DNA from: Natrialbaceae archaeon Tc-Br11_E2g1
GTDB lineage: Archaea > Halobacteriota > Halobacteria > Halobacteriales > Natrialbaceae
Length of the DNA: 13,312 bases
Direction: 5' to 3'
Assembly (NCBI GenBank): GCA_001564255.1
Contig: LKNC01000048.1
Span: 1-13,312 of the forward strand
Below the pieces are notes generated by a model. It saw only the letters and a program-made list of their open reading frames with translations, did not search any database and was not told the origin of the DNA. Position 1 is the stretch's first letter. Each line of letters opens with the position of its first letter. Below are positions 7,433-13,312 of this stretch, piece by piece. Position numbers and translations under genes: made by a program.

Positions 7433-7576
7433 TCAGTTCCCGCCAGAGTAGCTATCGAACGCTTTGCGGGCGACCGTCTCGAGGCCCCCGTAGGCGGCGT
7501 AGAGGACGACCGCCTGGACGAGGATGAGTCCGAGCACTGCGATCGCCCCACCGATGCCGCCGTCTATTCCGAGCAT
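7433..7576 (-). CDS. Small membrane protein, DUF7512-like
   Basis: This 47-residue protein begins MLGIDGGIGGAIAVLGLILV and ends in FDSYSGGN. One hydrophobic helix covers about residues 8-30, followed by a short polar tail with GLETVARKAF. The layout resembles the haloarchaeal mini-protein family that I recall as DUF7512. It starts 20 bp after the stop of the rhodanese-MBL gene, with no promoter-like sequence in the gap, so the two look like one operon. The function is unknown. A role anchoring or assisting the persulfide-oxidising enzyme at the membrane is a guess from neighbourhood only. The ATG at 7576 is the only sensible start. Wobble positions are G/C-rich like real genes here, which supports coding. 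Confidence 0.8.
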   Translation of the reverse strand: MLGIDGGIGGAIAVLGLILVQAVVLYAAYGGLETVARKAFDSYSGGN

Positions 7577-7596
7577 GTTCGTGTCTACCGTATTCG

Positions 7597-8772
7597 TTAG
7601 TCGTCGGCGATGGCGCTGCCCTCGGTCGCCGCACAGCGGTTCGGACCGAGGACGAGTTCGGTGCGTTCGTCGTCGTCTTCTGGCTCGTAGACGCCGAGGT
7701 TCGTCTCGATGACCCTCTCGTAGTTCGGCGGCTTGGAGGGCAGATTGTCGAACATGTGCTCGACGAACTCCTCCTCGTCGAGCCCGATGATCTCGTTTTT
7801 CGCCCAGATCTCGCCGACGGTCGAGAACATCGGCATGCCGGGTTCGACGTCGACGTACTCGCCGCAGTTGGTCAACGAGAAGTGCCCGGGGAGGATCTTG
7901 ACGTGGTCGGGCATCGTGCCGATCTTGTGGTGTAAGGTCTCATACTGGACGCGAGCGCCGGCTTTCGCGTCCTCGCCGGCGAACTGGAGTTCGGTGCGGC
8001 CGATCGACTCGACGAAGAGCGTGTCGCCGGTCAGCAGGGCCTCGCCGTCGACGAGATAGGAGGTCATGCCGGTGGTGTGACCGGGCGTGTGGATCGCCTT
8101 GACGGGAACGTCGCCGACCTCGACGGTCTCGTTGGGCTCGACGGCGTCGAACTCGAACTGTGGGTCACGGGTGCTCGCGGGCTCGCCGAGGTGGTAGGGA
8201 ACGTCGTACTTCGCGGCCAGCTCCCGTCCCGTGGAGATGTGGTCCGCGTGGATGTGCGTGTCGAAGACGCGGTCGATCTCGTAGCCGCGTTCGGCGGCGG
8301 CATCCTCGAAGGCGTCGGTCACGCTGGTGACGTCGACGAGTGCGGCCTTGCCGGTGCGTTTCGAACCGATCAGATAGCCGAGACACCCCTTCCCACGGCG
8401 CTGGAGCTGGAGGAGCTCGAGGTCCTCACGCTCGGTCGCGATCGGGACGACGTCGTAGACCAGACTCCAGTCTTCCATCCCGCCGTCGACGTAGCTGACG
8501 TTTTCGAACCCCTCGACTTCGGCCAAGTAGCCGGCGAACTTCCCGGCGGAGCGGCCGGTTGCACACGTGACGACGACGTCGTCGTCCGCGTCGTACTCCT
8601 CGGGGTCGAACTCGCCGATCAGTTCGTCGTCACTGCCGGAGTACTCGACGTTCTCGGCCTCGGCGATGCGCCAGTCTTCGAAGTCCTCGGGTGCGCGGGT
8701 ATCGAAGAGGACGTCGAACGCCTCCGCCTCGATCCGGTCCCGTAACTGTGCTGCGGAGATTGTCTCAACCAT
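7597..8772 (-). CDS. Rhodanese-metallo-beta-lactamase fusion, persulfide dioxygenase-like
   Basis: The protein has 391 residues in two domains. The N-terminal rhodanese (about 1-110) has the active-site loop CATGRSA with Cys70. The MBL domain (about 118-370) has THIHADH (H173, H175, D177, H178), HTPGH (H228, H232), GD with D250 and PGH with H297. The THIHADHISTG and GRTELQ segments resemble ETHE1-type persulfide dioxygenases (human THCHADHITG and GRTDFQ), which use a mononuclear iron to oxidise glutathione persulfide to sulfite. The rhodanese half could load sulfane sulfur or convert sulfite to thiosulfate. Known PDO-rhodanese fusions such as CstB and PRF have the rhodanese at the C-terminus; here it is N-terminal. 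A glyoxalase II-like hydrolase is less likely given the rhodanese and the SQR neighbours. Haloarchaea generally lack glutathione, so the natural thiol is open. Confidence 0.87.
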   Translation of the reverse strand: MVETISAAQLRDRIEAEAFDVLFDTRAPEDFEDWRIAEAENVEYSGSDDELIGEFDPEEYDADDDVVVTCATGRSAGKFAGYLAEVEGFENVSYVDGGMEDWSLVYDVVPIATEREDLELLQLQRRGKGCLGYLIGSKRTGKAALVDVTSVTDAFEDAAAERGYEIDRVFDTHIHADHISTGRELAAKYDVPYHLGEPASTRDPQFEFDAVEPNETVEVGDVPVKAIHTPGHTTGMTSYLVDGEALLTGDTLFVESIGRTELQFAGEDAKAGARVQYETLHHKIGTMPDHVKILPGHFSLTNCGEYVDVEPGMPMFSTVGEIWAKNEIIGLDEEEFVEHMFDNLPSKPPNYERVIETNLGVYEPEDDDERTELVLGPNRCAATEGSAIADD

Positions 8773-8796
8773 GCAATAGAGGCTTTGAGACGTTCG

Positions 8797-8804
8797 TTCA
8801 TAAG
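8797..8804 (-). promoter_or_regulatory. TATA-like box of the rhodanese-MBL operon
   Basis: CTTATGAA on the - strand is centred about 28 bases before the ATG at 8772. That is the spacing expected for a leaderless or nearly leaderless haloarchaeal transcript, which supports this start codon. No Shine-Dalgarno is visible. Confidence 0.45.
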
Positions 8805-9338
8805 GTCTCGAGCAGGCTAGATAATTACGTCCTTCGCCGACCGGACCACCGCCTCGAGGCGATAACGGACAAAAGTTGCTGCGATCACCGGTCTTCGATT
8901 CCGAGTTGTCTAGAACGCTACTACGCTGTCAGTCATGTAAAATACAGTCAATTAAGTTATTATTTCGTAACCCCGAGTGTGTGTTTCAGTGGAACTACCT
9001 GTTTTTCCGCGATATGGGTTTTGTACCGACGGTTTATCGACTTCCACTTCCGATACGTTCTCGCTGGTGGCGGAAAACGCTTCTCGGAGAGAAATATTGC
9101 TGGTTTCTACCCATCGGGTTCGACAGCCACGACGGGGATCCGGGCCCTGACTACGGTCGATCCCGTGGTGGCACGACCAACACGGTCGCCCTTGCCCCTT
9201 CGAGGACCGTCCCCGGGACGCGTCCGAGGGGTCCGTCGCGAAGACTGCCTTCATCGTCGGCTATCGACGACGGGACCGTTTCGAGACTCCACCAGCATCG
9301 AACAACCGCGATATCGCCGCTCGAGGCGAAAGAAGCGG

Positions 9339-9344
9339 AAAAAA
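9339..9344 (-). terminator. T6 tract downstream of the peroxiredoxin gene
   Basis: Six Ts on the - strand (GACGTTTTTTCCG) lie about 32 bases past the peroxiredoxin stop. This is a typical archaeal T-rich termination signal, and it would make the peroxiredoxin gene a single-gene unit. Confidence 0.45.
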
Positions 9345-9375
9345 CGTCTCGATTCGATACGACGAGAGAGGAGTT

Positions 9376-10056
9376 CTAGATGTCTTTGAGCGTGAACCAC
9401 CAGTCGTAGGAGTCGTACTCCTCACCGTCGATCTCGGCGAGGCGCTGTTCGACTTCCTCGACCGTCCCCGGCGGTGAGAGTACCCCTTTATCCCCGAAGT
9501 TCCGGTTTTCGGGCCAGTTCGCCGGCAGGGCGACGTCCTCCTCGTCCGAGGTCTGGAGCGCCTCGAGCGAGCGCAGGACCTCGTCGATGTTGCGGCCGAT
9601 CTCCTTGGGATAGTAAAGCACCAGGCGGGTGACGCCCTCGGGGTCGACGAGGAAGACCGCACGGACCGTCGAGGTACCCTGTCCGGGGTGGACCATGCCG
9701 AGTTCCGCCGCGACCTCGCCGCTCTCGTCGGCGATGATCGGGAAGCCGATCTCCTCGTCGAGTTCCTCGTCGATCCAGTCGGTCCACTTGATGTGTGAGT
9801 GGACGCGATCGACCGAGAGGCCGATCAGTTCGGCGTTGAGTTCCTCGAACTCCGCGCGGCGTTGCTCGAAGCCGACGAACTCGGTCGTACAGACCGGTGT
9901 GAAGTCCCCGGGATGACTGAAGAGGACGAACCAGCTGTCCTCGTAGTCGTCCGGGAGGGTCTTGGTTCCGTGGGTCGTTTCTACGTCCAGTTCCGGGAAG
10001 CGGTCCCCGATGAGGGGGAACCCGCTCGGTCCGTCGTCTGCCGTCTGTTCGGACAT
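9376..10056 (-). CDS. Peroxiredoxin, Prx6-like, single cysteine
   Basis: This thiol peroxidase reduces hydrogen peroxide and organic peroxides. The peroxidatic motif FTPVCTTE holds the only cysteine (C56 in this 226-residue form), with the conserved Thr three residues before it and the partner Arg in STVRAVFL (R132). Length and C-terminal layout, ending [10 protein letters not shown], match the archaeal Prx6 group. Several thermophilic relatives carry extra cysteines near that end. Here they are absent, so recycling must use an external thiol or protein. ATG 10056 (MSEQTADDG) is preferred because a TATA-like GTATTAGT (10085-10092) lies about 32 bases upstream. ATG 10065, three residues longer, is possible. 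It is flanked by the SQR-DUF1641 and rhodanese-PDO units, so peroxide or persulfide stress defence fits. Confidence 0.93.
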   Translation of the reverse strand: MSEQTADDGPSGFPLIGDRFPELDVETTHGTKTLPDDYEDSWFVLFSHPGDFTPVCTTEFVGFEQRRAEFEELNAELIGLSVDRVHSHIKWTDWIDEELDEEIGFPIIADESGEVAAELGMVHPGQGTSTVRAVFLVDPEGVTRLVLYYPKEIGRNIDEVLRSLEALQTSDEEDVALPANWPENRNFGDKGVLSPPGTVEEVEQRLAEIDGEEYDSYDWWFTLKDI

Positions 10057-10084
10057 TGCGTTCACAGCTCAGGGACTGCCAAGA

Positions 10085-10092
10085 CTAATACC
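10085..10092 (-). promoter_or_regulatory. TATA-like box of the peroxiredoxin gene
   Basis: GTATTAGT on the - strand is centred about 32 bases before ATG 10056 and 23 before ATG 10065. A start of transcription about 26 bases downstream falls near 10062, which favours the shorter protein. Confidence 0.35.
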
Positions 10093-10097
10093 TTTCC

Positions 10098-10106
10098 AAA
10101 AAGAAA
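10098..10106 (-). terminator. T-rich terminator after the SQR-DUF1641 operon
   Basis: The - strand reads TTTCTTTTT here, preceded by an A-run, about 165 bases past the DUF1641 stop and just before the peroxiredoxin promoter. This suits T-rich archaeal termination. Confidence 0.35.
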
Positions 10107-10187
10107 TTTTTTCGCTTTCTATAGCTCGTCTGGCAAAGCGTGAGGAATAGTTCCCTAACTGGAAATCAATGGCATACTCGTCGGTAC

Positions 10188-10223
10188 CACACGTCGTTGC
10201 TGACGCTCGCGGACGAACGTGTG
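10188..10223. repeat. Stem-loop downstream of the DUF1641 gene
   Basis: CACACGT-CGT (10188-10197) pairs with ACG-A-ACGTGTG (10213-10223), giving 10 pairs, one bulged A and a 15-base loop. It begins 49 bases past the DUF1641 stop on the - strand. With no adjacent T-run, a 3' mRNA-stabilising or processing hairpin is likelier than a terminator by itself. Confidence 0.4.
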
Positions 10224-10271
10224 ACGTCGACACAAGGGAGGTGAGCTGGTGGCCCAAGGCGTCGGGCGTCG

Positions 10272-11117
10272 CTAGCTCGACTTCGCGGCACCCATCCGAC
10301 GGAGGAACTCGATCAACACTCCGAGACCCTGCTTTACGTCCTCGTCACGGAGCGCCGAGAGCATCCCGAAGAGGCCGACTTTCTTCGGGGGCTCGTCCTC
10401 GGTGAACGCGCCGAGACCGTCCTCGACGGCACCGATGAACTCCTCGTCACCGAGTCGACATCCCAGCACGAACATGTTACCGAGGTTCTGCCCGAGCCGG
10501 TGTGGCTCGATGTCGGCCTGCGAGTAGGTACTACAGAAGCCGGCGACCATCATCCTGAGTTCCGTGATCGGCTGTCGGTTATCCTGGACGACGGTGACGG
10601 CCTCCGGGACGATGTCCCCGGCGAGCTCGTAGGTCACCTCGAGGAGTTCGAGGAGTTCGATCAGCGTCTCCTCGTTTTCCCCCAGCCGCTCTAGCAGGAC
10701 GAGCGTCTCCTCGCGTTCGAGGGCTTCCCGGAGCCGTCCGAGCGTGTCGCGGTTCTCACGGACCACCGTCTTGAGCTCCGGAATCAGATCGCCGACCAGC
10801 GCGTCGACGACCTCGAGGGTCTCGAGTAACTCGATGAGCGTGTCGGCGTTGTCCCCGACGCGCTGGACGAGCACGAGCATCTCCTCGTTCTCGAGGGCCA
10901 TGCGCATCTGCGCGATCGGCTCCCGGGAGTCGTGGGCGGCATCGCGTAACTCGGGGGCGAGGTCCGAAGAGAGTTCCTGGACGACGACCAGCGTCTCGAG
11001 CAGTTCGGCGAGTTCCTCGTCGTTTTCCTCCAGCGTGCGAGCGAGTTCGGTTACCTCTGTGGCCTCGAGATCCGTGTCTTCGAAGCCCGCCTCCGCTGAT
11101 TGGTCTTTCTGTGCCAT
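10272..11117 (-). CDS. DUF1641 protein, putative SQR partner
   Basis: This soluble, very acidic, helix-rich protein has 281 residues. The C-terminal segment VGLFGMLSALRDEDVKQGLG followed by VLIEFLRRMG is the DUF1641 signature (about 246-276). Residues 31-188 form three tandem repeats with an exact 58-residue period (starts at 31, 89 and 147), each with an ELLE-rich helix, then a (D)LxPEL-type helix and an N/SRxP-like turn. No enzyme motif is visible. The gene starts 3 bp after the SQR stop, so the two are one operon. DUF1641 genes are known to sit next to SQR genes in other archaea and bacteria, which suggests a partner or assembly role. The biochemical function is not known to me. Confidence 0.87.
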   Translation of the reverse strand: MAQKDQSAEAGFEDTDLEATEVTELARTLEENDEELAELLETLVVVQELSSDLAPELRDAAHDSREPIAQMRMALENEEMLVLVQRVGDNADTLIELLETLEVVDALVGDLIPELKTVVRENRDTLGRLREALEREETLVLLERLGENEETLIELLELLEVTYELAGDIVPEAVTVVQDNRQPITELRMMVAGFCSTYSQADIEPHRLGQNLGNMFVLGCRLGDEEFIGAVEDGLGAFTEDEPPKKVGLFGMLSALRDEDVKQGLGVLIEFLRRMGAAKSS

Positions 11118-11120
11118 GAA

Positions 11121-12299
11121 TTACGGGAGTGGATCGTAGCCTTTCATCCAGGCGTCCCAGTAGACCGACGGGAGGACGTTGACGTCCATGATCCAGTTCA
11201 TCTTGCTCTCGACGGGCGCGGAGATCGCGTCCTCGTAGTCGAACTCCGCGACGATCGCTTTCCCCTTTTCGGTGAGCAACGGACAGGCGGCGTAGCCGTC
11301 GTACTCCTTTGGCAGTGGGCGTCCGTCCATCTCCGCCAATAGGTTCTCCGAGACGGTGTGGGACTGCTTGCGTGCGGCCGCGGCCGTCTTGGAGTGGGGT
11401 GCGTTCTCACAGTCGCCCAGCGCGAACACGTCGTCGTACTCCGTGTGCTGGCAGGTGTGTTTGTCGATCGTGACGTACTCGCCGCCGTGCTCGTCGTCGC
11501 CCGTCGTGAGCGGGGAGTTCTCGGTGATCGGTTCCTGGCCGAACTGTGGTGTCACCGGCGCGTAGAGATCGTAGGAGATCTCCTCGCCGTCGGCCGAGCG
11601 AACGACGCCCGCGTCGGGATCGACCTCCTCGACGGAGAAGTTCTCGCGGAACTCGATGTCCCGGGCGTTCCAGATCTCGTAGAGTTTGTCGCGGTAAGGC
11701 TGGACGCCGAAGTGGTGTTCGGCGTTTCTGGTCATGATGACCTCGACGTCCTCACGGACGCCCTGCCGGCGGAAGTAGTCCTCGGCGAGCATCGCCATCT
11801 TCAGTGGCGCACCCGGACACTTGATCGGCGTGTCCGGCTGGGTGACGAGGAAGGTCCCCTCCTCGAAGTCCCGCAGGGCCTCACCCATCTCGAGGGCGGC
11901 CTCGTAGTGATAGAACGGGTAGACCTCATCGGTCTCCTGCCAGGCCTCGAGCAGGCCGGGCGTCGCGGTCGGGTCGAGTCGGTGGCCCGTCGCGACGACG
12001 AGGTAGTCGTACTCGAGGTCCGCACTGTCCTCGAGGGAGACGACCTTCTCGCCGGGGTCTACGCCCGTGACCGCGTCGTGAACGAACTCGACGCCCGGTT
12101 TCAGCAGGTCGTCGACGTGTCGTGACTGGTCGGGTTCGAGATAGCCAAACGGAATGAGATAGAACGACGGCTGGTAGAAGTGTTCGGTACTCCTGTCGAC
12201 GACGACGATGTCGGCTTCGTCGGTGTCCAGCTTTCGACGGAGGAGGTTCGCTGTCATCGCTCCGCCGGATCCAGCCCCGAGTACGGCTATAGTATCCAT
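11121..12299 (-). CDS. sqr: Sulfide:quinone oxidoreductase-type FAD flavoprotein
   Basis: This probable membrane-associated flavoenzyme oxidises sulfide to persulfide or polysulfide sulfur and reduces quinone. The 392-residue form starts at MDTIAVLGAGSGG, with the FAD-binding GxGxxG at residues 8-13, then VVATG (about 101-105) and the second FAD motif FALGDC (292-297). Two cysteines match SQR redox positions: C161 in IKCPGAP and C339 in YAACPLL. The third cysteine found in many SQRs (near residue 128) is absent. The C-terminal part has the aromatic, amphipathic character used for membrane docking. A 12-base-longer start (ATG 12311) lies inside the palindrome shared with cydA; 12299 is preferred because the first beta strand begins at once. 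DUF1641 follows after 3 bp. A general NAD(P)/FAD oxidoreductase remains possible. Confidence 0.9.
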   Translation of the reverse strand: MDTIAVLGAGSGGAMTANLLRRKLDTDEADIVVVDRSTEHFYQPSFYLIPFGYLEPDQSRHVDDLLKPGVEFVHDAVTGVDPGEKVVSLEDSADLEYDYLVVATGHRLDPTATPGLLEAWQETDEVYPFYHYEAALEMGEALRDFEEGTFLVTQPDTPIKCPGAPLKMAMLAEDYFRRQGVREDVEVIMTRNAEHHFGVQPYRDKLYEIWNARDIEFRENFSVEEVDPDAGVVRSADGEEISYDLYAPVTPQFGQEPITENSPLTTGDDEHGGEYVTIDKHTCQHTEYDDVFALGDCENAPHSKTAAAARKQSHTVSENLLAEMDGRPLPKEYDGYAACPLLTEKGKAIVAEFDYEDAISAPVESKMNWIMDVNVLPSVYWDAWMKGYDPLP

Positions 12300-12302
12300 G
12301 TG

Positions 12303-12318
12303 CACCTGCATATTGCAG
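12303..12318 (-). promoter_or_regulatory. Gapped palindrome CACCTGC-N3-TTGCAG before SQR
   Basis: On the + strand this reads CACCTGC-ATA-TTGCAG, with CTGCA (12306-12310) and TGCAG (12314-12318) as arms. It matches the cydA site at all 13 fixed bases and in spacing and orientation. It lies between the TATA-like box (12326-12335) and the SQR start at 12299. Its position over the likely transcription start fits an operator. Confidence 0.5.
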
Positions 12319-12325
12319 CCCCATC

Positions 12326-12335
12326 TTTCTAAACA
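12326..12335 (-). promoter_or_regulatory. TATA-like box of the SQR operon
   Basis: TGTTTAGAAA on the - strand is centred about 31 bases before the ATG at 12299 and about 19 before ATG 12311. A start of transcription near 12304 leaves a leader of a few bases for the 12299 start and excludes the longer one. Confidence 0.4.
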
Positions 12336-12362
12336 CACCTTTTCCAGAAACAATCATGAAAC

Positions 12363-12412
12363 ATTGGCGGTCAGTGGCTGATACCGGAAAATACTGCGTC
12401 AAAATTGGCGGT
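12363..12412 (-). repeat. Direct repeat ATTGGCGGT upstream of the SQR promoter
   Basis: Two perfect copies of the 9-mer, at 12363-12371 and 12404-12412 (ACCGCCAAT on the - strand), are 41 bp apart start to start. That is close to four helical turns, so both would lie on the same DNA face. They sit about 30 and 70 bases upstream of the TATA-like box, where an activator could bind. Confidence 0.35.
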
Positions 12413-12502
12413 TGCGGACAACTCGAGGACGGTATTCGCGGTAGTGACGTCCACAACGCGAGAAAGTCGTTGGCCCCGTCATCGTGCCCAGTGCCGGAAC
12501 TG

Positions 12503-13312
12503 TCAGCTGTCGTCGTCCGTTTCGGCCTCGACCGGGGCGTCGATCAGGTTCCCCCACTCGATCCAGGAGCCGTCGTAGTTCGAGACGCTCGTTCCCTCCA
12601 GTAGCTCAGAGAGGACGAACCAGACGAGCGAGGAGCGTTCGCCGACGTGACAGTAGACGATCGTCTCCGTCCCCTGGTCGATCCCGCGACCCCGGAACAG
12701 CCTCTCGAGTTCCGATCGATCCTTGAACCCGTTCTCGTCTACGACTTCCGACCACGTGAGGTGAACGGTTCCGGGGATGTGCCCCGCAGAACGCGCTTCC
12801 GGCAGGTCCTTGTCCGGTGGGGCCGCCTCGTCACCACGGAACTCCGCGGCCGACCGGACGTCGACGATCGCGACGTCCCTGGCGAGTGCGGCCTCGATGT
12901 CGGTCCGGTAGGCACGGACCCGGTCGTCAGGCGGATGTGCGCTGTACTCCCGGGGAGTGAACTCGGGGACGTCGTCCGTCACCGGATACCCCGACTTCTC
13001 CCATCGGAGTTTCCCGCCGTCGAGAAGCCGGACGTCCGTGTGGCGGTAGTACTTGAAAAGCCAGTACAGATACGCCGCGTACTGGTTGTGGTCCGTACTG
13101 TAGATAACCACCGTGGTATCCTCGGTGATCCCACAGTCCCCGACTGAGGACTCGAAACCGCGTTTGTCCACGATCCCACAGCCCCCGACGTCCACGAGGT
13201 CGTCGAGGACGTCCACATTGACCGCACCCGGGAGGTGCCCTCGAGCGTACTCCGCCCGATCGTCGGCGTCGACGAGCCGAAGTTCCGGGTCGTCGGCTTC
13301 GAACTCCGACAG
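12503..13312 (-). CDS. Tandem-rhodanese thiosulfate sulfurtransferase, 5'-partial
   Basis: This enzyme moves sulfane sulfur from thiosulfate or a similar donor to an acceptor such as cyanide or a thiol. The reading frame is open to the right edge; the GTG at 13216 is internal because the 32 codons before it (with RAEYARGHLPGAVN) are clearly rhodanese sequence. Of 269 visible residues, the first rhodanese domain lacks an active cysteine, with VVIYSTDHNQ at that site. The second holds IVDVRSAAEF, AGHIPGTVHL and the catalytic loop YCHVGERSS, with Cys encoded at 12650-12652. This inactive-plus-active pair is the usual plan of TST/MST enzymes. It lies 203 bp upstream of the SQR start on the same strand, so separate transcription is likely. 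The preferred donor cannot be read from the loop. Confidence 0.92.
   Translation of the reverse strand: MSEFEADDPELRLVDADDRAEYARGHLPGAVNVDVLDDLVDVGGCGIVDKRGFESSVGDCGITEDTTVVIYSTDHNQYAAYLYWLFKYYRHTDVRLLDGGKLRWEKSGYPVTDDVPEFTPREYSAHPPDDRVRAYRTDIEAALARDVAIVDVRSAAEFRGDEAAPPDKDLPEARSAGHIPGTVHLTWSEVVDENGFKDRSELERLFRGRGIDQGTETIVYCHVGERSSLVWFVLSELLEGTSVSNYDGSWIEWGNLIDAPVEAETDDDS

Larger units (their letters stand above)
8773..9375. other. 603-bp stretch without a supported gene
   Basis: The region lies between the rhodanese-MBL gene and the peroxiredoxin gene. Open frames exist on the + strand (for example 8876-9379) and the - strand (8952-9254). Their products are rich in Arg, Ser, Cys and Pro, lack haloarchaeal acidic bias and match no family that I recognise. 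The centre (about 8930-9060) is clearly A+T-richer than its surroundings. The only placed elements are the promoter next to 8772 and a T6 tract near the peroxiredoxin stop. It may be decayed sequence or hold an unrecognised RNA. Confidence 0.5.

Noticed and set aside
8876..9379. Long + strand frames in the 603-bp gap
   Set aside because: The products are Arg/Ser/Cys-rich without acidic bias or known motifs, and no convincing start signal is present.
10069..10257. 62-residue - strand frame between DUF1641 and peroxiredoxin
   Set aside because: It crosses the stem-loop and the peroxiredoxin promoter region, and its codon use and product do not look like those of a real gene.
12300..12353. Longer SQR start at 12353
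   Set aside because: The 18 extra residues would be translated through the TATA-like box and the palindrome, and they precede a complete FAD-binding strand.

Overview
The window is from a haloarchaeon (class Halobacteria). The evidence is high G+C with abundant CTCGAG words, acidic Asp/Glu-rich proteins, an archaeal family D DNA polymerase large subunit carrying an intein, a bacterio-opsin-activator type HTH regulator, a DUF7512-like mini-protein, and start codons placed close behind TATA-like boxes. No tRNA, rRNA, CRISPR array or insertion sequence was seen.

Layout. The left 3.2 kb is on the + strand: the 3' part of polC (DP2), mostly occupied by an intein with a LAGLIDADG endonuclease, then a ketopantoate reductase (panE). 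A 401-bp convergent intergenic region follows. From 3622 to the right edge every gene is on the - strand. In transcription order from the right: a two-domain thiosulfate sulfurtransferase (5' end outside the window), a sulfide:quinone oxidoreductase-type flavoprotein directly followed by a DUF1641 protein, a 1-Cys peroxiredoxin, a rhodanese-metallo-beta-lactamase fusion of persulfide dioxygenase type followed by a 47-residue membrane protein, a cysteine-rich HTH_10 regulator, and cydA-cydB for a cytochrome bd quinol oxidase.

How the genes may work together (inference). The - strand block reads as a sulfide oxidation and oxidative-stress island. SQR would take electrons from sulfide into the quinone pool and make persulfide or polysulfide. 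The rhodanese-PDO fusion would oxidise persulfide to sulfite. The tandem rhodanese could move sulfane sulfur between thiosulfate, sulfite and thiols. Cytochrome bd, a type of oxidase generally known to tolerate sulfide, would re-oxidise the quinol. Peroxiredoxin would remove peroxides, and the cysteine-rich regulator could sense redox state, metal or sulfur.

The strongest new sequence signal is a gapped palindrome, CACCTGC-N3-TTGCAG. It occurs in the same orientation just upstream of cydA and of the SQR gene, between a TATA-like box and the start codon in both cases. This suggests that sulfide oxidation and the terminal oxidase are co-regulated. A three-fold 58-residue repeat in the DUF1641 protein and a possible structured RNA in the 3221-3621 gap are secondary leads.
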